From a virus: a stretch of DNA of 42,652 nt. Of this stretch, positions 32,707-40,781 are shown one piece after another. Under the pieces are notes generated by a model. It worked only from the letters and a program-made list of their open reading frames with translations, had not been told where the DNA came from and ran no database searches. The first letter of the stretch is position 1, and each line of letters begins with the position of its first letter. Both the position numbers and the translations under genes were made by a program. The stretch spans positions 1 to 42,652 of IMG/VR virus record IMGVR_UViG_3300029787_000104; one strand, written 5' to 3'.

Positions 32707-32937
32707 TTATTTATTAATTTTTTGGTTTGGACGTTTTCCAAATTTTCCGTAAGACTCGTCTCTTCTAGCTTTGAAAGATTGTTTCTTGCCAGATTCTTTT
32801 CCACGTCTTGCGCTAATGGATTCATCCTCACGATCTTTATAACCTTGTTTCTTCATTTTGACTGTGCCGCCTTTTTTCATAGCCGCTTTACCGCCAAATC
32901 TTGGTTTGTAAGGTCTTGTTCCAAAATCGTTTCTCAT
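32707..32937 (-). CDS. Small basic protein with RRGKESGKKQSFKARRDES motif (76 aa)
   Basis: The segment ISARRGKESGKKQSFKARRD (residues 41-60) and its preceding KDREDES are a pattern I recall in many marine phage small ORFs. It also has AMKKGGTVKMKKQG, a GG-motif variant. Strongly positive and probably disordered. Likely nucleic-acid binding or packaged, by composition only. Confidence 0.6.
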   Translation of the reverse strand: MRNDFGTRPYKPRFGGKAAMKKGGTVKMKKQGYKDREDESISARRGKESGKKQSFKARRDESYGKFGKRPNQKINK

Positions 32938-32946
32938 AATTACTCC

Positions 32947-33138
32947 TTATATGTAGTACTTTGTTTTTTTCCTACGATTGGCCATCACTTTACCACAACC
33001 GGTTGCTATTGCAACCCTTGTTGGTAAAACTCTACCACCTTTTTTATACTCTTTTTCCCATCGTTTTGCAATCTTAGGAAGATTGGCATGCATATATTTT
33101 CTCTGCTTTTCAGACTTGAAAGGCACTAGCATTTCCAT
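32947..33138 (-). CDS. Small conserved phage protein with FKSEKQRKYMHANLPKIAKRW motif (63 aa)
   Basis: The first 30 residues (VPFKSEKQRKYMHANLPKIA) match a short motif seen in numerous phage head-region proteins. A GG variant (YKKGGRVLPTRVAI) and an ending GCGKVMANRRKKTKY follow, the latter also recurrent in marine phages. It looks like two short motifs joined by the Gly-Gly linker. Function unknown. Its start lies inside the end of the 166-aa gene (13-nt overlap). Confidence 0.7.
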   Translation of the reverse strand: MEMLVPFKSEKQRKYMHANLPKIAKRWEKEYKKGGRVLPTRVAIATGCGKVMANRRKKTKYYI

Positions 33139-33626
33139 CTTCTTCTAGCTTGTCTTATTCTAGAATTAGGGTCATTTCTAGTTTTAGCTGAAGATCGTTT
33201 TAATTGTCCTAATGATCTGGCACAATAAGATTTTCTACGTTTAGCTGATTTAGAACCAGCTTTTACTTTACCTGTAACAGCTGTTTTTAACTTAGATCCA
33301 GGGTTTGCTCTTCTATATGCAGCAACACCAGCCTGTGTCATACCAGCTCCTGACTTTGTAGATCTGTAATTCTTCTTGTTTCTAGCTATTGGGTTTTCTG
33401 CTCTACCACCTGTTGCTTTTCTAACTCTTTGATCTTTTTCTATTGAGCTAGGCATAGCTGCAGATGCTGCTAGGGTTCCCCCTACTAATTTAGAATATCC
33501 TTTAGCTTTCTCTATTGCTTTTGGAGAGTTCATCTCCTTAATCATTTTTTCAGAAACTTTATCTGCTTTTTTTTCAAATTTTTTAAGAAGTCCTAATCCT
33601 CTTTTAGCTATTCCTATTCCAGCCAT
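33126..33626 (-). CDS. Basic protein with DUF6321-like C-terminal domain (166 aa)
   Basis: N-terminal GIAKRG motif shared with two neighbours, then a Lys/Ala-rich helix. The C-terminal 85 residues are a recognisable conserved small phage domain: STKSGAGMTQAGVAAYRRAN, then AVTGKVKAGSKSAKRRKSYC and a final ARRRWKC. Two cysteines (in KSYCAR and WKC) are fixed in the family as I remember it. I believe this is DUF6321, whose function is unknown. The charge suggests nucleic-acid binding. TATGGRAEN is a weak GG variant. TAATG overlap with the upstream gene. Confidence 0.7.
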   Translation of the reverse strand: MAGIGIAKRGLGLLKKFEKKADKVSEKMIKEMNSPKAIEKAKGYSKLVGGTLAASAAMPSSIEKDQRVRKATGGRAENPIARNKKNYRSTKSGAGMTQAGVAAYRRANPGSKLKTAVTGKVKAGSKSAKRRKSYCARSLGQLKRSSAKTRNDPNSRIRQARRRWKC

Positions 33627-34012
33627 TATTTTTTACCATTCCTAAAAATTTGAGTTCCCTTAATTCCAAAAATGCTCGCCACGACAAGCACCCATAAATT
33701 TGTGAACCATTTTGGAAGCTCATGAAAATACTCAAAAAAGAGTTTTACCTTTTCCATAGCTGCGGGATCATCTGACATCACGGCCCACATGAGCACCACG
33801 ATAGGCGCCGAAATTATCACGAGGACAAATTCATCCTTATAATCGTTTTGACGAGCCTCTAAAAGTTTGCCCTGGTAAGTTTCTTCACCACGAGCCATTT
33901 TTTCTGCATGCATTAATTGTGCATCAGACATGGCCATCTTTGTCTTCTGGCGGTTAGCGTATATCTTACTGCCAGCTTGCAAAGCGATTTTTGCTAAACT
34001 GAACCAAGCCAT
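33626..34012 (-). CDS. Membrane protein with two predicted spans, holin-like candidate (128 aa)
   Basis: A helical soluble N-terminus (about residues 1-60) is followed by two hydrophobic segments, FVLVIISAPIVVLMWAVMSD and WFTNLWVLVVASIFGIKGTQ, separated by an amphipathic stretch (KLFFEYFHELPK). The layout resembles Holin_3TM-type proteins, but the first helix is not clearly membrane-spanning. It sits near the portal and not next to the endolysin, so a virion membrane protein or second holin are both possible. Confidence 0.6.
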   Translation of the reverse strand: MAWFSLAKIALQAGSKIYANRQKTKMAMSDAQLMHAEKMARGEETYQGKLLEARQNDYKDEFVLVIISAPIVVLMWAVMSDDPAAMEKVKLFFEYFHELPKWFTNLWVLVVASIFGIKGTQIFRNGKK

Positions 34013-34013
34013 A

Positions 34014-34184
34014 TTAGTACCAAGTAGCTGATTGTTTTCTAGCTTTACCTGTTCCTTTTACAGTGACTTTATCACCAGTAGGAATAACGTTTCTAGCTCT
34101 AGTTACGTTAGCTTTACTTCTCTCATCATACTTAACGTTCTGACTTGGGATAGTAGCAGATTTTTGTTTTTTATAGTTTTCCAT
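34014..34184 (-). CDS. Small basic protein before the portal (56 aa)
   Basis: Reads MENYKKQKSATIPSQNVKYD, continues ERSKANVTRARNVIPTGDKV and ends KGTGKARKQSATWY. An AGGAG site lies six bases before the ATG at 34184. It fills the gap between portal and membrane-protein genes exactly. VTVKGTGKA-type endings are familiar from marine phage small ORFs. Function unknown; basic, probably part of the same cassette. Confidence 0.7.
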   Translation of the reverse strand: MENYKKQKSATIPSQNVKYDERSKANVTRARNVIPTGDKVTVKGTGKARKQSATWY

Positions 34185-34201
34185 AGTTCTCCTAATGTAT
34201 A

Positions 34202-36703
34202 TTAAGATTTAGGGCCTTTCAAGGTTTTTACGTCCTTGGCCTTCATCCTATCTGACTGTAGTTTAACTCCAGCAGATAATAAAGCTTTATCCATAGTGGT
34301 ATCAGCTCTAAGCTCTGCTAACTCTTCGTTTAGTTCTAGTTTATCTTCAGTCAAATCTTTGTTTTGGACTAATTTAGCTTTGTCCAGATCAATTCTAGCG
34401 TCTGTTTCTTGAGCTTTACGTGCATTCTCCATAGCTCTTAAATCTACTTCTCTAGATTTAAGTTTAAGTAAAGGATCATGATCAAATTGTGAAGTAATTT
34501 TCTTTTCTTCCTTCATAAATTCTTCAGTCATCTCTGCTATTAAAATTGCTTTTCTAGCTTCAATTTTTTGAGTTACTTCTTCTAACTGAGCAGCTGCTTC
34601 ACGATTAATTGGCGCTTGTTGTTGAAGCATTGCTAGTTGTTGTATCTCGTCTCTAAATTCTAATTGAATTTGTTCTTGAGCCATTAAACTAATATGCTCT
34701 AAACAGTTTTTTTGTAATGAAGCCATTACTTGTGGTTGGTTTCTCACCATGTTAGTTGCCATAAAATTTAAGTGAGCAGTAATATGTGCTCTGTGATCCT
34801 GCCCTGGAAATGCATTAAAAGGTTTTGCAGATAAAGCATCAATATTTTCAATTGCTGGATCTTTAGGTGTGTTTGGAGGAGGTGGTGGTAAAATTTGATC
34901 AATATTTTTTATACCAATAGCTTCATACATTTTTCTGTAAGCCATATACATGTTATGCATTTGAGGATTAGACATTGCTAACTGTAATTCAGTTTGAGCA
35001 ATTGTAATTCTTTGAGACATAGAAAAGATATTAGGATCTGCTACAGGTATAATATCTATTCTCTCATCAAAATCAGCTTGTTTAATAACTCTTGCGCCAC
35101 CTACAACATCATAAGGATATTCTGGTGGTAGATAAGTAGATACAATTTTAGCTAATAATTTAAATTCTTGTTTCATAGAAAAATATAATCTCTTGTGAAT
35201 TGCTGACATAACTTTAGACCCTCTTTCCATAAGAGCCATAGTTGTTCCAACAGCAGCTTGTTGATTACCTTCTCCAACTTGTAATTCAGAAATAGCTGCA
35301 AATCTTTGACCAGCTTGTACAACAATACCCATTAACGACAATAAAGTTTGCGATGGTTCTTTGTAAGGAAGAGGTAAGAAAGCATCTTTTAAACTTCCAC
35401 CTGGTGCATCTACATCTTTAAATTCACCTGGTTGGATAGGAGATGCCTCATCTCTTACTCTTACGCCTCTTTGTTTAAAACCTGCAGGTAAATTAGATAA
35501 TGTACCGGCATCTAATAATTGGCGGAGAGCGACTGTTGCAGTTCTACTCAATCCGCCAATCATATGTATGAGTCCAAATCCATAGAATCCTAGTCCAGGC
35601 AGAAATTTAAAATGGACAAAATATTCGATTCTTTGTTTTTTTGGATCATTGGGCGCAAAGTTCCTTCTTATCGAAAGAACCTGATTGCTACCTTCTTCAA
35701 CAGTTACGATGTAGGGTAGCTTGATACCAGTCGGTTCCCCGTCTGGACCAATATCTTCAAAACCTTCTAGGTCTAAATTTATATGACACTCTAGCAAAGT
35801 GTAAATAGGTTGTTGTCTTCCAGTTTTTTCTGTTCCTTCTAATTCTCTCTCTTTGTCTTTTAATTGATCTTGAGAAATGTTGTAGCCAGGAGGTCCTAAA
35901 TCTACATCAGAATAAAAACCAGCCACTTGTTGTTTTCTTAATTCGTTTTCAGAAATTTTAACTCTGTGAATAACTGCCTCTGCATCTTCTAAGCTTGTAG
36001 CTGTGTAAGGAACAACTACATCTTCTGCAGGAACAAATTTAGAAACAGCTCTACCTACTAAATCATCATAGTAAACTTTTTTAAATGTAGATCCAGCTAA
36101 TGGTAAATGAAATAACATAGAATCAAACTCTGGTTCGTATTCTTTCATACGATCCATAATTAAATAGTTCATGTAATTTTTTACTCTGTTAGATTGTTGT
36201 TCTTTTTGAGGAGTTACCATTCCTAGGATCTGAGTTCTAACTGGTCCATCTGCTGGTAATAATTCTTTGTATGCTGTTGCTTGAAACTGAGTTACTGCTT
36301 CTGCAAGAACAGGGTGCGTTGCACCTGATGCTCCTTGAAACGGTTCGTTTCTTAATTCGTATTTAAATCCAAGTAAGTCAAGCCCTTCAATATAAGTTCT
36401 CTCCCATTCTTTTCTAGAATTTTTATAATCCACATAATTTTCTTTAAGTCGTGAACCAATTGGAGATGTTATTTCATCGGGTAATAAATCTGCTAAGTTA
36501 TCAAAATGATTTTCTGTGCCTGGTACGTTTATTGCGCCAGGTTCAAAATTAATAGTTGCACCACCATCTTCTTCTGGTGTTACTTCTACAGGTGATCTTT
36601 CGCTAATTTGCTCTTCCGCCACTGCTGTCTGAATTTCTTCCGCGCCTGGAACTTTAACTTCAGATCGTTTTGTGTTCGGGAGCTCTTTGTCTATTTCTGC
36701 CAT
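34202..36703 (-). CDS. Portal protein (833 aa)
   Basis: A long portal of the marine podovirus/P22-like type. After an acidic head, residues 90-250 carry WERTYIEGLDLLGFKYELRN, EPFQGASGATHPVLAEAVTQ and HLPLAGSTFKKVYYDDLVGR, typical of portal cores. The wing and stem follow. Gln/Glu-rich coiled coils (residues 660-820, for example LAMLQQQAPINREAAAQLEE) make a long C-terminal barrel-like region as in P22 gp1. It forms the dodecameric DNA gate on which TerL docks. AGGAG site present. Neighbours fit a standard packaging module. Confidence 0.85.
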   Translation of the reverse strand: MAEIDKELPNTKRSEVKVPGAEEIQTAVAEEQISERSPVEVTPEEDGGATINFEPGAINVPGTENHFDNLADLLPDEITSPIGSRLKENYVDYKNSRKEWERTYIEGLDLLGFKYELRNEPFQGASGATHPVLAEAVTQFQATAYKELLPADGPVRTQILGMVTPQKEQQSNRVKNYMNYLIMDRMKEYEPEFDSMLFHLPLAGSTFKKVYYDDLVGRAVSKFVPAEDVVVPYTATSLEDAEAVIHRVKISENELRKQQVAGFYSDVDLGPPGYNISQDQLKDKERELEGTEKTGRQQPIYTLLECHINLDLEGFEDIGPDGEPTGIKLPYIVTVEEGSNQVLSIRRNFAPNDPKKQRIEYFVHFKFLPGLGFYGFGLIHMIGGLSRTATVALRQLLDAGTLSNLPAGFKQRGVRVRDEASPIQPGEFKDVDAPGGSLKDAFLPLPYKEPSQTLLSLMGIVVQAGQRFAAISELQVGEGNQQAAVGTTMALMERGSKVMSAIHKRLYFSMKQEFKLLAKIVSTYLPPEYPYDVVGGARVIKQADFDERIDIIPVADPNIFSMSQRITIAQTELQLAMSNPQMHNMYMAYRKMYEAIGIKNIDQILPPPPPNTPKDPAIENIDALSAKPFNAFPGQDHRAHITAHLNFMATNMVRNQPQVMASLQKNCLEHISLMAQEQIQLEFRDEIQQLAMLQQQAPINREAAAQLEEVTQKIEARKAILIAEMTEEFMKEEKKITSQFDHDPLLKLKSREVDLRAMENARKAQETDARIDLDKAKLVQNKDLTEDKLELNEELAELRADTTMDKALLSAGVKLQSDRMKAKDVKTLKGPKS

Positions 36704-36711
36704 TTAAACTC

Positions 36712-38874
36712 CTATAAGTCTGTAACACGATTGAAGAGATAAGACAAGCCCTCTCCTTGTGGCGTGGGTCCTGATTCTGGTGCAATAGCACTTGGTCTAC
36801 GAACATCGGCTATGCCGCCTCTGGCTGCAGCGAACCCATAATAGTCTTCAGGTTCAGCTTTTCTCTTTTTTTGTCTCATTTCTTTGTCTCTCGTTATATC
36901 ATCTTGGGCTTTAAATAATTTATTATAAGCTTCATTAGCCATCTCAGTATCAAAATATCTTTCACCAATACCAGGTGGTAAATAAGGATCTGTTTTTACA
37001 AAAGGTTGTATACTTTTTTCAAACCTTTGTGTGGCTCCTTTTAATTGATCAGGATACAACATACTATCCTCAGGTCCCATAAACAGATTCTCTTGATCTT
37101 CTATTTCTTGTAATTGTTTCGCTCTTTGGTCAGCATCAAACGCTAGTCCAGCTTTTTCTCCTCCATATTTTACCACTTCATCTCTTTCACTTTGTCCAGT
37201 AAAACCAAAAGTAGCATAGTTTATTATTCTTGATGTTGATTCTCCAGAACCATAATCTGCTAATGCAAAAGGAACTGCAAACGCTATCTCACCTGCAATC
37301 GCTGCGGGACCCAATTGAGTAGTCATAAAAGTTTTAAGTCCTCGTAATTTTGTTGCAGCTTTTATCGCTTGCTTTCCTGAACCGGTTTTAGCTATTTCTC
37401 TTTGCTTAGCAATATCATCAAGATAAGCTCTTGGGTTATTACAACTTGCTACTCCACCATTGGCTCTAGTTACTTTACATTTAAAACCTTGAGCCTTCAT
37501 TTGTTTTGCTAAAGATAGTTCTACTACTTTAGATTTTTGTCCTTTAGTAACTTTTGCAAAATCTTTATCTAATAATTTTTCTCCTTCTCTTAAACCTGCA
37601 AGAGATTTAGATTTATCAAAACCTACATATTTAGGTTTTCTTTTTCCTGGTTCTGAAATTGGAAAACCAAGATAACCCCCATAACCTGCTCTTCTTAATT
37701 TTTCCTGTTCTCTTCTCATAAAAGCATTTATTTGCTGTAGTCTTCTTTGATTTTTTACAGGTCTTCTCAATAAAATATTTTGTTCTTTAATTAATTCATT
37801 CCTTCTCTCCTCTATTTGTCTAACAACACCTTTTCTATTAACATCTCGATCTAACAACATTAATCTTCTTAAAGTTTCTTTTTCTCTTTTAGGAAAAGGG
37901 TGGTGAACATCAAGAGATGTGTCTGTTAGTTTTTTTGATATTGCTCTTTTAGTCCTTCTTGGATCTCTTTTTTTATCTTCCATTCTTTTGTATCTTTCAC
38001 GCTGTAAAATATCTTCTGGTGTTTTTCTTGGCTGACCCTTTCTTGGAAAAGGGTTTGCTCTTACAGTTGCAGCAGCTTTTGCTTGTGCCTGTGCTTTTAA
38101 TATTGGATTTGTTTTATAAGGCGAGGGTGCAACTACTTTACCTGATTCTTTTAAATATTCGGATATTTGTGATTTACGAAGATCAGCATTTTTCATTTTT
38201 GATAAATTTTTAGTTTTTTCATCGGTCTGTATTTTGTTATCAATAGCCAACACTGTTGGGGGTTTTCCTAATTCTTTTGTTAGGTCTGTGTGAGCTTGTA
38301 GTATGGCTGCTTTTACGTTGCCTCTAAGTTTAGTTAATTCTAAAACATTTTTTTCTACATATTTTTTAACCACAGGAAGAGCAGGTTTACTTTCTCCCGG
38401 AAATGCATTTCTAACTTCTTCAATACTAGGAGGTCTTCCTAATTTTTCTTTTGCTGCATTATAATATCTAATTACTTTTTGTTCTGTAGGGCTAGCTTTA
38501 GCTCTAAGCTCTTCTACATATGTTTTATACTCTGGAGTCATAACCCTTCTTCTACCATCCGAATATGTTGGGTCAGCAACACTAATAAATTTTTTGCCTT
38601 TAAATTCTTTTCTCGCTTGAACAGTAGGAGATAGAACACGGCTTCCATCTTTGTATCCTGGTTTTGTAACATTAGGAACAGAAATACCTTCTTCTCTTAA
38701 AATGTCTACAACGTTAGGTTCATCACCAGTTATACCTGACCCTACTTCATCATAAAATTCTTGAGCACCAAATTGGAGAAATCTTTTTGCTAGTTGCATG
38801 TTCCGTGATTCAGGGTACACGAACCCCGGCTCTTGGTAAAATTTTACAATGTTTTTTAATTTATCGGGATTCAT
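36712..38874 (-). CDS. Large multidomain protein with HTH-like repeats and an HNH-like motif (720 aa)
   Basis: From the N-terminus: a helical region; two helix-turn-helix-like repeats (KEKLGRPPSIEEVRNAFPG, about 143-160, and TKELGKPPTVLAIDNKI, about 199-215); a very basic section; DVHHPFPKREKETLRRLML followed by LDRDVNRK (H324, H325, N346), an HNH-nuclease-like pattern; a Cys pair in GFKCKVTRANGGVASC; a hydrophobic stretch (GPAAIAGEIAFAVPFALADY); and a C-terminal ARGGIADVRRPSAIAPESGP. This layout suggests a polyvalent-type protein packed in the head and injected with DNA. Nuclease activity is not proven: the motif lacks a clear second metal ligand. Coupled by TAATG to the 635-aa gene. Confidence 0.55.
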   Translation of the reverse strand: MNPDKLKNIVKFYQEPGFVYPESRNMQLAKRFLQFGAQEFYDEVGSGITGDEPNVVDILREEGISVPNVTKPGYKDGSRVLSPTVQARKEFKGKKFISVADPTYSDGRRRVMTPEYKTYVEELRAKASPTEQKVIRYYNAAKEKLGRPPSIEEVRNAFPGESKPALPVVKKYVEKNVLELTKLRGNVKAAILQAHTDLTKELGKPPTVLAIDNKIQTDEKTKNLSKMKNADLRKSQISEYLKESGKVVAPSPYKTNPILKAQAQAKAAATVRANPFPRKGQPRKTPEDILQRERYKRMEDKKRDPRRTKRAISKKLTDTSLDVHHPFPKREKETLRRLMLLDRDVNRKGVVRQIEERRNELIKEQNILLRRPVKNQRRLQQINAFMRREQEKLRRAGYGGYLGFPISEPGKRKPKYVGFDKSKSLAGLREGEKLLDKDFAKVTKGQKSKVVELSLAKQMKAQGFKCKVTRANGGVASCNNPRAYLDDIAKQREIAKTGSGKQAIKAATKLRGLKTFMTTQLGPAAIAGEIAFAVPFALADYGSGESTSRIINYATFGFTGQSERDEVVKYGGEKAGLAFDADQRAKQLQEIEDQENLFMGPEDSMLYPDQLKGATQRFEKSIQPFVKTDPYLPPGIGERYFDTEMANEAYNKLFKAQDDITRDKEMRQKKRKAEPEDYYGFAAARGGIADVRRPSAIAPESGPTPQGEGLSYLFNRVTDL

Positions 38875-40781
38875 TATTCTCCTAATAATTTTGCTAGACC
38901 ACCAGATGCAAATTCATCCATTTCTTCAAATGCTTGTTCAGCTTCCATTTCTGCTCTGCCTTCAGCAAATTGCTGTGATTCTCTTTTTTTCGTACCTTTT
39001 ATATTAAACTCATCTGTGTTCTTGCCTGTTGCATATTTTTCAACTTCAGAAAAATCAGATCCGTGCTCTCCATAATTACTAAAACTTGAATCTTCATAAT
39101 TTACACTTTCTCCGTCTCCGGTATATTCTGCTTCTTCTACACCAAACTCGTCTGTTTCTTTTTTACCTCTTGCTGGTCCTTCTTCTATAACTTCACCTTT
39201 TCTTAATTCTATTCTTGCTGGTTGTCCGTTATGTCCGTCAACCCATCCGTGTTTACCCATTCCAACATCAACTAAAGTGTCTCCAGTGGTTAAATCTACT
39301 TCTACAATAACATCTGTTTTACTTTCAGGTAGTTTTGCTTTTTTAACTATTGTTCTTTCAACAGTTGAATAAGTCTCAGTTACATCTTCTCCTTCTTTCA
39401 TTACTCTTTCAACAAGTTTAGGAAACCATTCTGGCATTCCTTTAGCATCAGATTTTTTAACAGTCTCAGCTACTTTTATAGCGGTAGATGTTTTCTTACC
39501 ACCAAACAATCCCATTTTAAGTCCACCTATACCAGCACCAACACCACCCATTAATTTTAAAAATGCTCTTCTAGCTTTATCAATGCCACCAGCTGCAAAA
39601 CCTATTCTTCCGCCTTCTGCTAATCTAAATCTTTCTGGTAAAACAAATCTTTGTAAAAATTCTATACCACCTGTTGGTGTTTCTATTTCAGTTGTCTTTT
39701 TAGGAATAAAAGGCATAACTGGTTTTACAGGTTTAACAATTCCTACTTCATTATCTCCATAAGAAATTGTTGGAGGAGTTGAAGGAGTACGTCCACTTGT
39801 CAGATAATTTCTAACAGTATCAGCAAGTATTCCAATTGATTGTGCAGTTCTAAGTCTATTGTAGCCAGGAATATTCGCTCTTGCAAAAATATCCAAACCA
39901 CTTAATAAAGGGTTCTGTCTTACTGGTTGAAATCCTCTATTATCATCAAATTGATCAATGTTGTCGTCTACACTTTCTATTGAAATAGGTCCAGCACCAC
40001 TAACTGCATCTGGTAAATTAAAATTTTCATTTCCATCATTAGAACTACTAGAGGGACTAGGGTTGTTTTGACTGTCTGCTGGAGAACCTCCTACATAAAA
40101 TCCTTTTCTAAGTGGTCCACCTTCACCTAACATGTAAGCTAATCCGCCGCCTGCCATACCTTTAGGATCTAAATCATCAAAATTAAATTCTAATTGATCA
40201 CTAACTTCTACCTCTTCAAAAGGGTTAGATTGTTTTTTAGGATAAAGAATATCTTGTAAGTCCTTAACTAATCCTTCTCTGCTTCTATTTCCCATTGTAG
40301 AAAACATAAGTCCTTTTTGAATGTCATCAATGTCTTGAGTAATAACATTTCGTCCTTTAGGATATTTAGCAAGGTTTTTGTAAATAGATAAAACTTTACC
40401 GATTGGCATAGCCATTTTATCAACATCTTTGTATCTGTTAAAAGCAATTTGAAAAGCACCTTCTTTATTTTTATCATCCATTCTTTCTTTGAATTTAGCA
40501 AACGACTCTGATCTTTCGTCTTGAGCTTTAACTGCTTTTTCAAACTTAGGATCTACCATTGGTTTCTTTTTAGTAGTCTTTGGTGCTGTGCCGATTGTTA
40601 TATCTCCTCTTTCAATCATCTCATTAATTTCATCACCAAAACCTTTTTTAAATTGAAAAGGTAAAACGTTACTAGGTTGAGGTGTTGCGTCGGCTTGTTT
40701 TTTTAATTGTGACAATTCACCAGGAGTTGGCGATCTGCCTTTTGCTTTTTGAAATGCTCTTATAAGTTTAAATAAACTCAT
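38874..40781 (-). CDS. Multidomain virion-cassette protein with GGRIGF and Tat-like RRAFLK segment (635 aa)
   Basis: The N-terminal 200 residues are helical and charged (starting LFKLIRAFQKAKGRSPTPGE). GG motifs occur at 211-220 (GGGLAYMLGE), 390-395 (GGRIGF) and the very C-terminus (ASGGLAKLLGE). Directly after GGRIGF comes ARRAFLKLMGGVGAGIGGLK (residues 403-422), which resembles a twin-arginine signal: RR, then FLK, then a Gly-rich hydrophobic stretch. A beta domain (VIVEVDLTTGDTLVDVGMGK) and an acidic tail follow. Function unknown. Coupled between TerL and the 720-aa gene by TAATG on both sides. Confidence 0.6.
   Translation of the reverse strand: MSLFKLIRAFQKAKGRSPTPGELSQLKKQADATPQPSNVLPFQFKKGFGDEINEMIERGDITIGTAPKTTKKKPMVDPKFEKAVKAQDERSESFAKFKERMDDKNKEGAFQIAFNRYKDVDKMAMPIGKVLSIYKNLAKYPKGRNVITQDIDDIQKGLMFSTMGNRSREGLVKDLQDILYPKKQSNPFEEVEVSDQLEFNFDDLDPKGMAGGGLAYMLGEGGPLRKGFYVGGSPADSQNNPSPSSSSNDGNENFNLPDAVSGAGPISIESVDDNIDQFDDNRGFQPVRQNPLLSGLDIFARANIPGYNRLRTAQSIGILADTVRNYLTSGRTPSTPPTISYGDNEVGIVKPVKPVMPFIPKKTTEIETPTGGIEFLQRFVLPERFRLAEGGRIGFAAGGIDKARRAFLKLMGGVGAGIGGLKMGLFGGKKTSTAIKVAETVKKSDAKGMPEWFPKLVERVMKEGEDVTETYSTVERTIVKKAKLPESKTDVIVEVDLTTGDTLVDVGMGKHGWVDGHNGQPARIELRKGEVIEEGPARGKKETDEFGVEEAEYTGDGESVNYEDSSFSNYGEHGSDFSEVEKYATGKNTDEFNIKGTKKRESQQFAEGRAEMEAEQAFEEMDEFASGGLAKLLGE

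Noticed and set aside
32625-32831. 68-aa minus frame MRMNPLAQDVEKNLARN
   Set aside because: Overlaps two better genes in another frame and has no RBS.
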